Below, one piece after another: positions 53,865-63,012 of a DNA stretch of 64,000 nt (position 1 is its first letter; every line of letters begins with the position of its first letter). The position numbers and the translations under genes were made by a program. Source of the DNA: Bacteroidota bacterium (lineage in GTDB: Bacteria > Bacteroidota > Bacteroidia > Chitinophagales > Saprospiraceae); NCBI GenBank assembly GCA_029567325.1, contig JAKQLF010000396.1, positions 1 to 64,000 of the forward strand, read 5' to 3'. The notes beneath the pieces were generated by a model. That model searched no databases. It was not told the origin of the DNA and saw nothing but the letters and a program-made list of their open reading frames with translations.

Positions 53865-55076
53865 TTACCAGGTTTTTGTTTTATAAGGATATCTCAATTG
53901 ATATTGAATGGTGATTAATTCTGCCATTTTATCTTTGAGATAATCTATATTTTCCTTCTGCGTAGCTGAGATAAACACATTGTCGTGTTCGTAGGTGTTT
54001 TTCAACTTTTCAGAAAGCTCTTCCATGATCTCCTTTTTGTTTTCTGCATCCAGATAGTCATCAAAATATTTTTCCCGATAAGCATCAATTTTATTGAATA
54101 CCATAAGTGTTGGTTTCTGATCTACGTTCAATTCCTTCAGTGTTGCATTTACTGTCCGGATCTGGTCTTCATATTGGGGATGCGAAATGTCAACAACATG
54201 GACCAGGATATCACTTTCTACTGTTTCATCAAGGGTTGATTTAAAACTCTCTACCAAATGATGTGGCAATTTTCTGATGAATCCTACTGTGTCTGTCAGC
54301 AAAAACGGCATGGTACCAAATACCACTTTCCTGATGGTCGTATCCAGCGTTGCAAACAATTTATCTTCAGCAAACACATCTGATTTACTCAATAAGTTCA
54401 TGACTGTTGATTTACCCACATTGGTATAACCAACAAGTGCAACCCTGATCATTTCTCCCCTTGTTTTCCTTTGGGTTTGCGCCTGAAGGTCTATTTTTTC
54501 CAATTTGTCTTTGAGCAAAGAGATTTTATCCCTTACAATCCTCCTATCGGTTTCTATCTCTTGTTCTCCAGGTCCTCTCATACCGATACCCCCTTTCTGT
54601 CTTTCCAAGTGAGTCCATAATCCTCTCAACCTTGGCAACAAGTATTGCATTTGTGCCAGTTCTACTTGCGTTTTGGCCTGCGAGGTTTGTGCTCTTTTGG
54701 CAAATATGTCTAGTATCAAAGAACTCCTGTCTACAATTTTTACTTTGAGGTATTCCTCTAGAATATTGGTTTGTTTTACCGTGAGGTCGTCATCAAAAAT
54801 GACCAAATTGATGTCTTCATAAAACTCCAATATTTCTTTTATTTCTTCAAGTTTTCCTTTTCCTACAAATGTCCTTTTGTCAGGGTGGGGCAACTTTTGA
54901 ATAACTCTCTTTTTGGTAAGGGCTCCAGCTGTCATTGCCAAAAATTGCAATTCGTCCAAGTATTCTTCAACTTGTTCTAGTGTTTGATCTTTCGTGACAA
55001 GCCCTACTAAAATGCAATATTCTTGTTCCGCAACTATGCCACTACTTTTTTCTTTACTTATGTTCCATTCTGCCAT
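53865..55076 (-). CDS. hflX: GTPase HflX
   Basis: A 403-aa GTPase. The N-terminal HflX domain has EYLDELQFLAMTAGA, FVGKGKLEEI and LVIFDDDLTVKQTN. The middle glycine-rich part is QKGGIGMRGPGEQEIETDR. The G domain has VALVGYTNVGKSTVMNLL, LTDTVGFIRKLPHHLVESFK and LMVFNKIDAY. HflX binds the 50S/70S ribosome and rescues stalled ribosomes under stress. A -7 box TATCTTTG (minus strand) lies 34 bp upstream. It heads an operon with the M29 aminopeptidase. Confidence 0.95.
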   Translation of the reverse strand: MAEWNISKEKSSGIVAEQEYCILVGLVTKDQTLEQVEEYLDELQFLAMTAGALTKKRVIQKLPHPDKRTFVGKGKLEEIKEILEFYEDINLVIFDDDLTVKQTNILEEYLKVKIVDRSSLILDIFAKRAQTSQAKTQVELAQMQYLLPRLRGLWTHLERQKGGIGMRGPGEQEIETDRRIVRDKISLLKDKLEKIDLQAQTQRKTRGEMIRVALVGYTNVGKSTVMNLLSKSDVFAEDKLFATLDTTIRKVVFGTMPFLLTDTVGFIRKLPHHLVESFKSTLDETVESDILVHVVDISHPQYEDQIRTVNATLKELNVDQKPTLMVFNKIDAYREKYFDDYLDAENKKEIMEELSEKLKNTYEHDNVFISATQKENIDYLKDKMAELITIQYQLRYPYKTKTW

Positions 55077-55462
55077 TAATTATCGGGCTTTATTTATTTT
55101 TTCAATGATCAAAGATAAGAATAGATTATGGTATTAAAATGTTTCAATGGTTCGATCTGATTTTGAAGACAATGTGTTTTGTTTTTACCTACAATTGTTG
55201 TCTACAATACAAAGGCGGAATTTAGCCGTTTTTAGCTCGATCTATTCAACAAAAATGAACGTGTTTTTTAAAAGAAAGAGCATTTATTCATGCATCCTTT
55301 AAGTAAGTCCCTAAGAATCAAAGCCTTTGTTTTAGCGCCTCAAAGAGGTTTTTTGTTCTAATTCCTAAAAACTTATGTACTTTTTTTTAATAAGATTTAA
55401 AACCACAATTATCTTTACTTATCTGTCATTCCTGATTTTCAATCTAATCGATACGCTAGGCC
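55077..55462. other. Intergenic between divergent genes
   Basis: About 390 bp separating hflX (leftward) from the T9SS type B protein (rightward). It contains the hflX -7 box and, at 55338-55354, a small stem CCTC-AAA-GAGG followed by six T, which is too short for a confident terminator. Confidence 0.5.
55110..55117 (-). promoter_or_regulatory. -7 box of hflX
   Basis: On the minus strand TATCTTTG, matching TAnnTTTG, about 34 bp before the hflX start codon at 55076. No clear TTTG box was found at the expected distance upstream, so only the -7 element is called. Confidence 0.5.
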
Positions 55463-57451
55463 ATGTTGAGACAGCTATTTTGTATCTATTTAATTTGTTT
55501 CTATTTTCATTCGTATTGTCAAAAATCTTTTGAATGTACTGGGCAACCTTTTGCTTTCCGTTTAGATACTTTTTATTCATTGCAAATGAATATAGAACAA
55601 AAGGAATCAATCATTTGCAAACAAGAGCAAGTAACATTTGAAAAGACCAATGCTCTTGCATACCGCCCTACTGATAATCTAATTTATTTTATAGAAAACA
55701 GCAAATTCAACCCTGCAGGTCCCCTAATTAAAAACCTTTATCGCTTAGATGCTCGAGGAAATAAAGAATTTATCACTGAGATTTTTGATAACTTTCAGAT
55801 TAAATATACTGGTGCTGCCATTTCTCCAGATGGAAGATTTTTTTACGCCGTTGGACACAGCATGATAACCAATCGAACCGACTCGATTTCTTTTCTTCAG
55901 ATAGATTTAGAATCAAGCAGTTTTAATGCTTCTAATATTACTTTATTTCCTAAATCTGGTAAATACCTCGGTTTGGAGTCGCTTGTTTGCCATCCAATCA
56001 CTGGGCAGATTATCGCTTTTGATGATTATTCAAATCGGCTGGTTACCATTGATGTAGAGAAACAGTTGGTGATTAATGATTTGTATCCTGTTCAGTCGCA
56101 AATTGATTTTATTTCAGGATTATTTTTTGATGCCTTTGGTGAATTATTTGGGATTGGTAGAGCTCCACAGCCTCCAGATTCTGGAGCTCCAACTCCATCA
56201 AAGTATTATAAATTTGACTCACTAAGAGGAATCGGTGTAGAATTTGGTCCTTCCATCCATATAGATGATGTTTGTTCTTGCCCCAATATCGTTGCCTTCG
56301 AACAAAGCATTGCTCCTTCCATAACATATCCTTGTACAGAAGCGACCATCACTTATCGATTGGGCAATATGTCGGGTAAAATCCAAGAAAACGTAACACT
56401 TAAACAAACTTTTCCTGCACAATCAATCATTCTTGATTTTGTACATAATCCTTTTGGAGGTGATCCCGGTTCTTCTATTGGTACTAATCAACTCAACATC
56501 TCAGGTCTTACCATCCCTTTAGGCGGAGACAGCATTGTTGTAAAGATTTCCTTGGGAGAACTTCCTCTTGGAAACCATAATTTTCAGGCAGAATTGCAGG
56601 GTATTGAGCAACCTTATAGATCTGGCTCCATCGTTCTTTCTGATGATTCACGCACTTGTGAGTTAATGGATCCTACGGTCTTAAACATTGTTCCCCTTTA
56701 TGTTGATCTTGAAAATAATCAACATTTCTTTTGTAAAGATGGGTCTGTCCTTTTAGATGCCAATGTCTCCGATGCCATCACTTACGAGTGGAATGATGGG
56801 TCTACAAATTCTAGTTTAGAAGTTTTTTCATCAGGCCTATATTTTGTCACGGTTTCAACAGATTGTGAATTTTATAGAGATTCAATTTTTGTGACTGAAG
56901 CTGACATTGGTGTCACTCTTGGGCAGGACTTACAGATTGATTTGGGTGATAAAGTCGATCTTAAACCTGAGATTGTTTCAACAGGAGATATTGCTAAAAT
57001 TAAATGGTTTTTACTTCCTGATACTACGGCTTTTCAAGAATGTCTTTCTTGTATATTGTTGAGTATTGATCCTCTGGAAAATTCCTCTTACGCCTTACTT
57101 GTCATAGACCAGTTTGGGTGTATTTCTCTTGACACCATAAATATTCGTGTAAACAAAAACTATAAAATTCATTTCCCCAACATTTTTTCTCCAAATGGTG
57201 ATGGTCTAAATGACGTTTTTTATCCTTCGTCCAAACACCCAGTTGATATCCTTTCTTTTCTTGTTTTTGATCGCTGGGGCAACCAAATATTTATGCTTGA
57301 AAATGGAACGACCAATGACCCTACAATGGGATGGGATGGTAAAACTAACGGCCGTGACTTGCTTCCAGGAAGTTATATCTGGAAAATGGTTTTATCTTTT
57401 AAAGACGGAACAAGCCAGTCTTTGGTTGGCGATGTTTTCTTGGTTAAATAA
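55463..57451 (+). CDS. T9SS type B sorted surface protein
   Basis: A 662-aa protein. Signal peptide (MLRQLFCIYLICFYFHSYC), then beta-propeller-like repeats to about residue 260 (DNLIYFIENSK, GAAISPDGRFFYAVGHS, GLESLVCHPITGQI). Next is a beta-sandwich with TLKQTFPAQSIILDF, then a PKD-like segment VSDAITYEWNDGS. The end is the gliding-motility-type C-terminal domain: FPNIFSPNGDGLNDVFYPSS, LVFDRWGNQIF, then MGWDGKTNGRDLLPGSYIW. That is the type B sorting signal of the type IX secretion system. It should be exported to the surface or released. No enzyme active site seen. Confidence 0.85.
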   Translation: MLRQLFCIYLICFYFHSYCQKSFECTGQPFAFRLDTFYSLQMNIEQKESIICKQEQVTFEKTNALAYRPTDNLIYFIENSKFNPAGPLIKNLYRLDARGNKEFITEIFDNFQIKYTGAAISPDGRFFYAVGHSMITNRTDSISFLQIDLESSSFNASNITLFPKSGKYLGLESLVCHPITGQIIAFDDYSNRLVTIDVEKQLVINDLYPVQSQIDFISGLFFDAFGELFGIGRAPQPPDSGAPTPSKYYKFDSLRGIGVEFGPSIHIDDVCSCPNIVAFEQSIAPSITYPCTEATITYRLGNMSGKIQENVTLKQTFPAQSIILDFVHNPFGGDPGSSIGTNQLNISGLTIPLGGDSIVVKISLGELPLGNHNFQAELQGIEQPYRSGSIVLSDDSRTCELMDPTVLNIVPLYVDLENNQHFFCKDGSVLLDANVSDAITYEWNDGSTNSSLEVFSSGLYFVTVSTDCEFYRDSIFVTEADIGVTLGQDLQIDLGDKVDLKPEIVSTGDIAKIKWFLLPDTTAFQECLSCILLSIDPLENSSYALLVIDQFGCISLDTINIRVNKNYKIHFPNIFSPNGDGLNDVFYPSSKHPVDILSFLVFDRWGNQIFMLENGTTNDPTMGWDGKTNGRDLLPGSYIWKMVLSFKDGTSQSLVGDVFLVK

Positions 57452-57557
57452 TGTATTTTGTTTTTTGAATGACCATCCAATTTATATTTTTTTCCTAAAA
57501 GCTGCCTCTTTAGATTCCTTTTGATATCTTGTTTTTGAATATTCAAAACAAATAATC

Positions 57558-58685
57558 TTGGCGTTAAAACACTTTTATTTTTTGATTTTTGCTGTTACTT
57601 TTTACGCTTGTGGTTCTGTCAAAAACTTGACAATCGATCCTCAGGCCAACATGGAAACGAAAATTTTATTCCATAACCTCCAAACCATTTCAAAAAACCA
57701 TATTCTTTTTGGTCACCAACACGCAACAGAATACGGTCATGGTTGGTCTGGGGACTCAGATCGATCAGATGTGAAAAGTGTCGTTGGTAGTCATCCAGCA
57801 GTTATTGGCGTGGATTTCTCGGGATTTAGCGGACGATCACAAAGAAGCATTGATGCATTCAAAGAAAAGTTGCGTGAGAATATTCGAGCTACCTATGATC
57901 GCGGTGGAATCGTTACCATTGCCTGGCATTTCAACAATCCTGTGGGCGGCCGTGGATATCAATGGACTTTCACTGATTCCATCACCGTTGTTGATAAAAT
58001 TATACCCGGGGGCTCACATCATGAAACGTATAAAAATATCTTGACCGACATTGGTCTTTGGCTGCAAACAGTAAAGGGCAGCGATGGCAAACACGTCCCA
58101 ATGATTTTCAGACCTTTTCATGAGTTTGACGGTTCATGGTTTTGGTGGGGAAAGCCCCAGACTTCTAAAGATGATTTTATTGCCTTATGGCGTTTTACGG
58201 TTTCTCACCTCCGCGACACCATGGGTATTCATCATCTTTTGTATGCTTATTCTCCAGATAATAAATTTTCTACAGAGGATCAATTTGCAGAAAGATATCC
58301 TGGCGATGAATGGGTTGATATGGTCGGTATGGATAATTATGGCGACATGGGTAGAAATCGATATGCAGTAGATACGGCCGCAGCAAAACTAAAAATCGTG
58401 TCTGATTTTGCATTGAAGCGCAACAAATTAGCCGCATTTACTGAAACGGGTCTTGAATCTATACCAAACACCACTTGGTGGACAGAAACACTCCTCAAAA
58501 CCCTGCGTAAAGAAAAGATAAACTTGTGTTATGTGCTGGTCTGGCGCAATGACCAACGGAGTGAAACCCATTATTATGCTCCTTTCCCTGGCCAAGTGAG
58601 TGTCCCTGATTTTATCAAGTTTTATGAGGACGACTATACCCTCTTTGAAAAAGATCTAAATCAAATTTATTTCAAAAAAATGTAG
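57558..58685 (+). CDS. GH26 endo-beta-mannanase, lipoprotein
   Basis: A 375-aa lipoprotein with lipobox FYAC (Cys18). The start must be a TTG: no ATG precedes METK at residue 32, which would remove the signal peptide, and the frame opens only at 57525. The GH26 catalytic pair is visible: acid/base Glu189 in FRPFHEFDGSWFWWG and nucleophile Glu296 in AFTETGLES. Substrate-site motifs are HILFGHQHATEYGHGW, IVTIAWHFNNPVGG and YSPDNKF. It hydrolyses beta-1,4-mannan or glucomannan. It would be anchored in the outer membrane. A bidirectional terminator follows. Confidence 0.9.
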   Translation: MALKHFYFLIFAVTFYACGSVKNLTIDPQANMETKILFHNLQTISKNHILFGHQHATEYGHGWSGDSDRSDVKSVVGSHPAVIGVDFSGFSGRSQRSIDAFKEKLRENIRATYDRGGIVTIAWHFNNPVGGRGYQWTFTDSITVVDKIIPGGSHHETYKNILTDIGLWLQTVKGSDGKHVPMIFRPFHEFDGSWFWWGKPQTSKDDFIALWRFTVSHLRDTMGIHHLLYAYSPDNKFSTEDQFAERYPGDEWVDMVGMDNYGDMGRNRYAVDTAAAKLKIVSDFALKRNKLAAFTETGLESIPNTTWWTETLLKTLRKEKINLCYVLVWRNDQRSETHYYAPFPGQVSVPDFIKFYEDDYTLFEKDLNQIYFKKM

Positions 58686-58701
58686 TCACTCCATAAAATG
58701 A

Positions 58702-58743
58702 AAAAGCCTCAACAATTACTTGCTAAGGCTTTTCTCAATTCTT
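58702..58743. terminator. Bidirectional terminator between GH26 and ahcY
   Basis: AAAAGCCT (58702-58709) pairs with AGGCTTTT (58736-58743), flanked by A and T runs on both sides, so it serves both convergent genes. The loop is 26 nt. Position between two convergent stop codons (58685 and 58760) fits. Confidence 0.75.
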
Positions 58744-58759
58744 TTATACAATCTTTCGA

Positions 58760-60064
58760 TTAATATCTGTAGTATTCTGGCTTGTATGGTCCAGCAACTT
58801 CTACTCCGATGTAGTCTGCTTGATCTTTAGAAAGCTCTTCCAATTCCACACCAATTTTAGCTAAGTGTAATTGGGCAACTTTTTCGTCTAGGTGTTTAGG
58901 GAGTGTATAAACCTGGTTCTCGTATTTATCACCATTCATCCACAATTCTAGTTGAGCCAATACCTGATTGGTAAAACTATTTGACATCACAAATGATGGG
59001 TGACCTGTTGCACAACCCAAGTTTACCAATCTACCTTCTGCAAGCACTAAGATGTCTTTACCGTCAATGGTATATTTATCAACCTGTGGCTTTATTTCTA
59101 TTTTAGTTGAACCATAATTTTTATTCAACCACGCCATATCGATTTCATTGTCAAAGTGGCCAATGTTACAAACGATGGCTTTATCTTTCATTCCTTTGAA
59201 ATGCTCTGGTTTTACTATGTCCTTGTTACCTGTAGCAGTCACGATGATATTAGCCTCACCAACTGCATTGATCAATTTTTTAACTTCGAATCCGTCCATT
59301 GCCGCTTGTAGTGCACAAATTGGATCTATTTCTGTAACAATTACTCGGCATCCTGCTCCTTTTAATGATGCAGCACTACCCTTTCCTACGTCACCATAAC
59401 CGCAAACAACGGCTACTTTTCCAGCCATCATCACGTCTGTAGCTCTTCTGATTGCATCAACACAAGATTCTTTACAGCCGTATTTGTTGTCAAATTTTGA
59501 CTTTGTTACAGAGTCATTGACATTTATTGCTGGCATGGGTAATGTTCCTGCTTTCATTCTTTCGTACAATCTGTGTACTCCAGTTGTAGTTTCCTCAGAC
59601 AAACCTTTGATGTTTGGAATCAATTCTGGAAATCTATCAAAAACCATATTGGTAAGGTCGCCTCCATCATCCAAGATCATATTGAGTGGTTCTCCACTTT
59701 CAAAAGCAGTGATCGTTTGCTCAATACACCAATCAAATTCTTCTTCGTTCATCCCTTTCCAGGCATAAACTGGAATTCCTGCAGCAGCAATAGCTGCGGC
59801 AGCGTGATCTTGAGTCGAAAATATATTACAAGAAGACCAAGTAACGTCTGCTCCAAGCTCCACCAATGTTTCAATAAGTACTGCTGTTTGGATGGTCATG
59901 TGCAAACAACCCGCAATTCTTGCGCCTTGCAATGGTTTTGATTGGCCATATTCAGCTCTCAATGCCATCAATCCTGGCATTTCCGCTTCTGCCAATTCTA
60001 TTTCCTTTCTTCCCCAATCTGCTAGATTGATGTCTTTGACTTTGTATTTAGCCTGTGTAATCAT
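58760..60064 (-). CDS. ahcY: Adenosylhomocysteinase
   Basis: A 434-aa protein that hydrolyses S-adenosylhomocysteine to adenosine and homocysteine, keeping SAM-dependent methylation going. The pattern [16 protein letters not shown] carries the substrate-site residues. NAD-binding is in [19 protein letters not shown], and the signatures [16 protein letters not shown]-like (here [17 protein letters not shown]) and [11 protein letters not shown] are present. The end is KPEYYRY, the typical C-terminus. It follows metF by 83 bp on the same strand and shares one-carbon metabolism with it. It has its own -7 box at 60088. Confidence 0.97.
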   Translation of the reverse strand: MITQAKYKVKDINLADWGRKEIELAEAEMPGLMALRAEYGQSKPLQGARIAGCLHMTIQTAVLIETLVELGADVTWSSCNIFSTQDHAAAAIAAAGIPVYAWKGMNEEEFDWCIEQTITAFESGEPLNMILDDGGDLTNMVFDRFPELIPNIKGLSEETTTGVHRLYERMKAGTLPMPAINVNDSVTKSKFDNKYGCKESCVDAIRRATDVMMAGKVAVVCGYGDVGKGSAASLKGAGCRVIVTEIDPICALQAAMDGFEVKKLINAVGEANIIVTATGNKDIVKPEHFKGMKDKAIVCNIGHFDNEIDMAWLNKNYGSTKIEIKPQVDKYTIDGKDILVLAEGRLVNLGCATGHPSFVMSNSFTNQVLAQLELWMNGDKYENQVYTLPKHLDEKVAQLHLAKIGVELEELSKDQADYIGVEVAGPYKPEYYRY

Positions 60065-60087
60065 GAATAAAAATTTTATTAGAGTCG

Positions 60088-60095
60088 CAAAATTA
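60088..60095 (-). promoter_or_regulatory. -7 box of ahcY
   Basis: On the minus strand TAATTTTG, which fits TAnnTTTG, 24 bp before the ahcY start codon. A TTG lies about 23 bp further upstream, slightly beyond the usual spacing. It suggests ahcY can be transcribed on its own. Confidence 0.5.
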
Positions 60096-60147
60096 ATTTA
60101 TTCCTATAAGATTAATAGCAACCCTTTGTTGTTTAATAGTAATTTTA

Positions 60148-61098
60148 TCAAAGTGATGACGCAATTTTGATCGTTGTTTCTGCATCACCCATGGTATAAT
60201 AGTGTAAACATGGCACTCCTTTTGCCTTCAATTCTTTGGACTGTTGTATGCACCACTCAATTCCAAGTTGTTTGATGTTTTTATCGTCAGCCTTTGCAAC
60301 CTCTTTAACCAATGCTTCAGGAAAATTGATGAAAAATTTGCGTGGAATAGAATTGAGTTGGTATTTCCTTGTCAAGGGTTTTAAACCTGGCACAATGGGG
60401 ACCATAATTCCTGCTGCCCTGCACTTGTCTACAAATTCGAAAAACTTTTCATTATCAAAAAACATCTGCGTTACAATATAACTTGCTCCTGCCTTCACCT
60501 TTTCAATCAAGTATTGTATGTCTTGATCCAAATTTGGCGCTTCAAAATGCTTTTCCGGGTAACCTGCAACTCCAATACAAAAGTCCGTCTTTGAACCTTT
60601 ATCTATGTTGGTGTCAAGATATATCCCTTGGTTCATCTCTTGCATTTGTTTTACAAGATCTACAGCAAACTTATGTCCGTTTGGTTCCGGAATAAATTTG
60701 TCTTCAAATTGCCTGGCATCGCCTCTCAAAGCAAGCACATTGTTGATTCCCAAAAACTGTAAATCTATCAGTGCATTTTCTGTTTCTTCCTTAGAAAAAC
60801 CTCCACAAATCAAGTGTGGTACTGCATCCACTCCATACCTATGCATGATTGAAGCGCAAATCCCTACCGTTCCTGGTCTTTTTCTGATGGCGGTTTTTTC
60901 GTAATAACCCGTCTCTTGCATCTTGTAAACAAACTCTTCCCGATGATATGTTACATCCACAAAAGGTGGCTTAAATTCCATCAAAGGATCCAGTATATCA
61001 AAAATATCCTGCATGCTACCTCCTTTCAATGGTGGAAGTACTTCAAAAGATATCAATGTCTGGCCCTGTGATCGTTCAAAATAGTCGGTAACCTTCAT
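60148..61098 (-). CDS. metF: Methylenetetrahydrofolate reductase
   Basis: A 316-aa protein (ATG at 61098 preferred over a TTG at 61131). It starts MKVTDYFERSQGQTLISFEVLPPL, the flavin-binding start of the barrel, and continues with VDVTYHREEF, VPHLICGGFSKEETENAL, LALRGDA and YIVTQMFFDNEKFFEFV. It reduces 5,10-methylene- to 5-methyl-tetrahydrofolate for methionine synthesis. It precedes ahcY in the transcription direction. A -7 box TATCTTTG lies 31 bp upstream of the start. No SAM riboswitch was recognised in the leader. Confidence 0.97.
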   Translation of the reverse strand: MKVTDYFERSQGQTLISFEVLPPLKGGSMQDIFDILDPLMEFKPPFVDVTYHREEFVYKMQETGYYEKTAIRKRPGTVGICASIMHRYGVDAVPHLICGGFSKEETENALIDLQFLGINNVLALRGDARQFEDKFIPEPNGHKFAVDLVKQMQEMNQGIYLDTNIDKGSKTDFCIGVAGYPEKHFEAPNLDQDIQYLIEKVKAGASYIVTQMFFDNEKFFEFVDKCRAAGIMVPIVPGLKPLTRKYQLNSIPRKFFINFPEALVKEVAKADDKNIKQLGIEWCIQQSKELKAKGVPCLHYYTMGDAETTIKIASSL

Positions 61099-61128
61099 AA
61101 ATCCCTCTAGATTTTTGTAATTGGAGCG

Positions 61129-61136
61129 CAAAGATA
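61129..61136 (-). promoter_or_regulatory. -7 box of metF
   Basis: On the minus strand TATCTTTG, a perfect TAnnTTTG match, 30 bp before the metF start codon. It also explains the upstream TTG at 61131 as part of the promoter rather than a start codon. Confidence 0.6.
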
Positions 61137-61185
61137 CAATAGTTGCGTTTAGTTTTTGATATCTATTGGCATATAAAAGCTGATA

Positions 61186-62178
61186 TTACAGTAGGTTTTC
61201 AATGATTCTATGCTGAAAATCAAAGCTTTCTTTGATATTGAGTCCCAAAGCTTGACTTACCCGATCCCATTTCTCTTTTTCATTCGTTGTCAAAATACCT
61301 AGGTGATACGCGGCATCATCGACTGCTTTTTTAGGAATAAGGCCTATGAGTTCTGAAGACGTTACAGTAACTCCAAACTTTTTTGCTTCTTCTTTGCAGG
61401 CATTAAAAACAGTTGAAATGGTATTTTGATTGATGTCAGTAATGTTTGTAGAAACTTGGCAACATTGAAACTCTTCGACGTACCACCCAATTGCTTTGAC
61501 TCCCTTGAGATAGCCAGCATGATGAATTGCCTGTCCATTTTGTATTTCCTTATACCCACTTTCTCTGATCTTGGCTGCGATGGTTTTTGCAACCATGAGC
61601 TCTTTGGTCTCTAAGTTCACATTGAATGCAAGAAGAAATTTCCGCACACCCAAGACAGTTGCTCCTGCTGCAGCATTAAATGAAATTCCATTGTCTGCCT
61701 GCCAGTCCTTTTGTTTCATTTTATCTGCCAGTCCTTCATATTCCCCCCTTCTTATCTCGGCTAGATTTTTTCTTTGACTTGACTTAGCACTTGATTCATA
61801 ATAATAAATTGGGATGTTTAGCTCCTTTCCCATTCTTGTACCCAATTGTTCTGCATAAACAAGTAGTTCATCAATACCAATACCAGATATAGGAATCAGA
61901 GGACACACGTCCAGCGCACCAATCCTTGGATGATTGCCCTGGTGTCGACGCATATCTATTTTTGAAACAGCATATTTAGTTGCTTGAAACAATCCTTCAC
62001 AAACCAGGTGAGGGTGACCAGCAACTGTAAAAACGGTCCTATTTGCATCTACTCCAATATCGGTATGTAATAGTTTTAGCCCATCAATGGAATTGAAGAC
62101 TTTAATGATGCCTTCCACAACTTTTGTGTCCCTTGCAACACTAAAATTTGGTACACTTTCTATGATGACATTTTCCAC
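61186..62178 (-). CDS. ftcD: Glutamate formimidoyltransferase
   Basis: A 330-aa GTG-started protein. Signatures are IIESVPNFSVARD, DIGVDANRTVFTVAGHP, MRRHQGNHPRIGALDVCPLIPI and RRGEYEGLADKM, and SFNAAAGATVLGVRKFLLAFNVNL. It transfers the formimino group of N-formimino-glutamate (from histidine breakdown) to tetrahydrofolate. It is the single-domain form without the cyclodeaminase part. It lies upstream of metF and ahcY, joining three one-carbon genes. No other histidine-degradation genes are in the window. Confidence 0.92.
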   Translation of the reverse strand: MENVIIESVPNFSVARDTKVVEGIIKVFNSIDGLKLLHTDIGVDANRTVFTVAGHPHLVCEGLFQATKYAVSKIDMRRHQGNHPRIGALDVCPLIPISGIGIDELLVYAEQLGTRMGKELNIPIYYYESSAKSSQRKNLAEIRRGEYEGLADKMKQKDWQADNGISFNAAAGATVLGVRKFLLAFNVNLETKELMVAKTIAAKIRESGYKEIQNGQAIHHAGYLKGVKAIGWYVEEFQCCQVSTNITDINQNTISTVFNACKEEAKKFGVTVTSSELIGLIPKKAVDDAAYHLGILTTNEKEKWDRVSQALGLNIKESFDFQHRIIENLL

Positions 62179-62227
62179 CCTAAAATTTGATTTGGTGTTT
62201 TCACTAATTTACATTTATTTTGCACCA

Positions 62228-62235
62228 CAAAATTA
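62228..62235 (-). promoter_or_regulatory. -7 box of ftcD
   Basis: On the minus strand TAATTTTG, fitting TAnnTTTG, 50 bp before the GTG start of ftcD. The divergent small gene starts at 62243, so the two promoters overlap. Confidence 0.5.
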
Positions 62236-62242
62236 AGAGAAT

Positions 62243-62377
62243 ATGAGTGGTAATAGTCATAATTTCGGACCAAAAGGCATCATTTTTGGTAAGATCATTT
62301 TAGGAATATTTATTTTCCTCATTCTGATCATATACATATATCACCACAGCCACAATGGATTAACTTTTCCTCAGTAG
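62243..62377 (+). CDS. Small single-helix membrane protein, 44 aa
   Basis: A short frame beginning ATG at 62243. It has a hydrophilic start (MSGNSHNFGPKG), one transmembrane helix (IIFGKIILGIFIFLILIIY) and a His-rich tail (YHHSHNGLTFPQ). An AAGAGAA stretch just upstream may help initiation. It is divergent from ftcD, and its stop lies 15 bp from the end of the next gene on the opposite strand. The clean helix with the charged/His flanks is better than expected by chance, but no family is recognised. Confidence 0.55.
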   Translation: MSGNSHNFGPKGIIFGKIILGIFIFLILIIYIYHHSHNGLTFPQ

Positions 62378-62392
62378 TTCCATTTTGAAATT

Positions 62393-62968
62393 CTAAAATC
62401 TAAGTTTTAGTCCAAGGCTATAAAATTTATTTTTAGACTTTATCAAGCTTGTTACTCCATTTTGATCTGAAAAAATCAGTTCTTGGGGTAAAAAGCCAGT
62501 ATTGTATGCCGCCTCAATTCCCAACATTTTTATTGGAAATACTTCTGCTTTTAGTACTCCCGATAGGTCATATTTCCTGTAATAGAATTGTTCTAAGCTA
62601 CTTTGGTTTATAAATATGGAGGGCATAAGGCCAATACCGACATTCACCAATTGAGAGGGTTTAAACTTGAGTACTGCGGGCAAGGCCAAGATTGAGCCGT
62701 TAATAAAATCTGTATTACTTTGTTGGAGTTCATCCACCTTGATTTTATAATAGTTTGCTCCTATTTCTAAGCCAAGCGCTTTAATCAGATTTACTTCCAT
62801 TCCTCCTCCAATAAAGTAACTTGTCTTTTCGTCCACAGTAACGAATTGTTCTAATAGGGTCTTTTGGTCAAATTGAAATAAAACAGTTCCCGCTCGTATA
62901 AAAGCTTGTGAGGAAACATTGGAATAGATCAAAGCAGCAAAAATGGATAAGATGATTTTCTGTTTCAT
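62393..62968 (-). CDS. Outer-membrane beta-barrel protein
   Basis: A 191-aa protein (ATG at 62968 preferred over a TTG at 62983). Signal peptide (MKQKIILSIFAALIYSNVSSQ), then a string of amphipathic strands (SYFIGGGMEVNLIKALGLEIGANYYKI, then VLKFKPSQLVNVGIGLMPSIFI and GIEAAYNTGFLP). The last residues FYSLGLKLRF end in Phe, the usual barrel-insertion signal. It is probably a small eight-stranded porin-like or structural outer-membrane protein; no specific function known. Confidence 0.75.
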   Translation of the reverse strand: MKQKIILSIFAALIYSNVSSQAFIRAGTVLFQFDQKTLLEQFVTVDEKTSYFIGGGMEVNLIKALGLEIGANYYKIKVDELQQSNTDFINGSILALPAVLKFKPSQLVNVGIGLMPSIFINQSSLEQFYYRKYDLSGVLKAEVFPIKMLGIEAAYNTGFLPQELIFSDQNGVTSLIKSKNKFYSLGLKLRF

Positions 62969-63012
62969 TTTGCTAAAACGCAAATATTTTACATTCTATA
63001 TATTTTACACCA

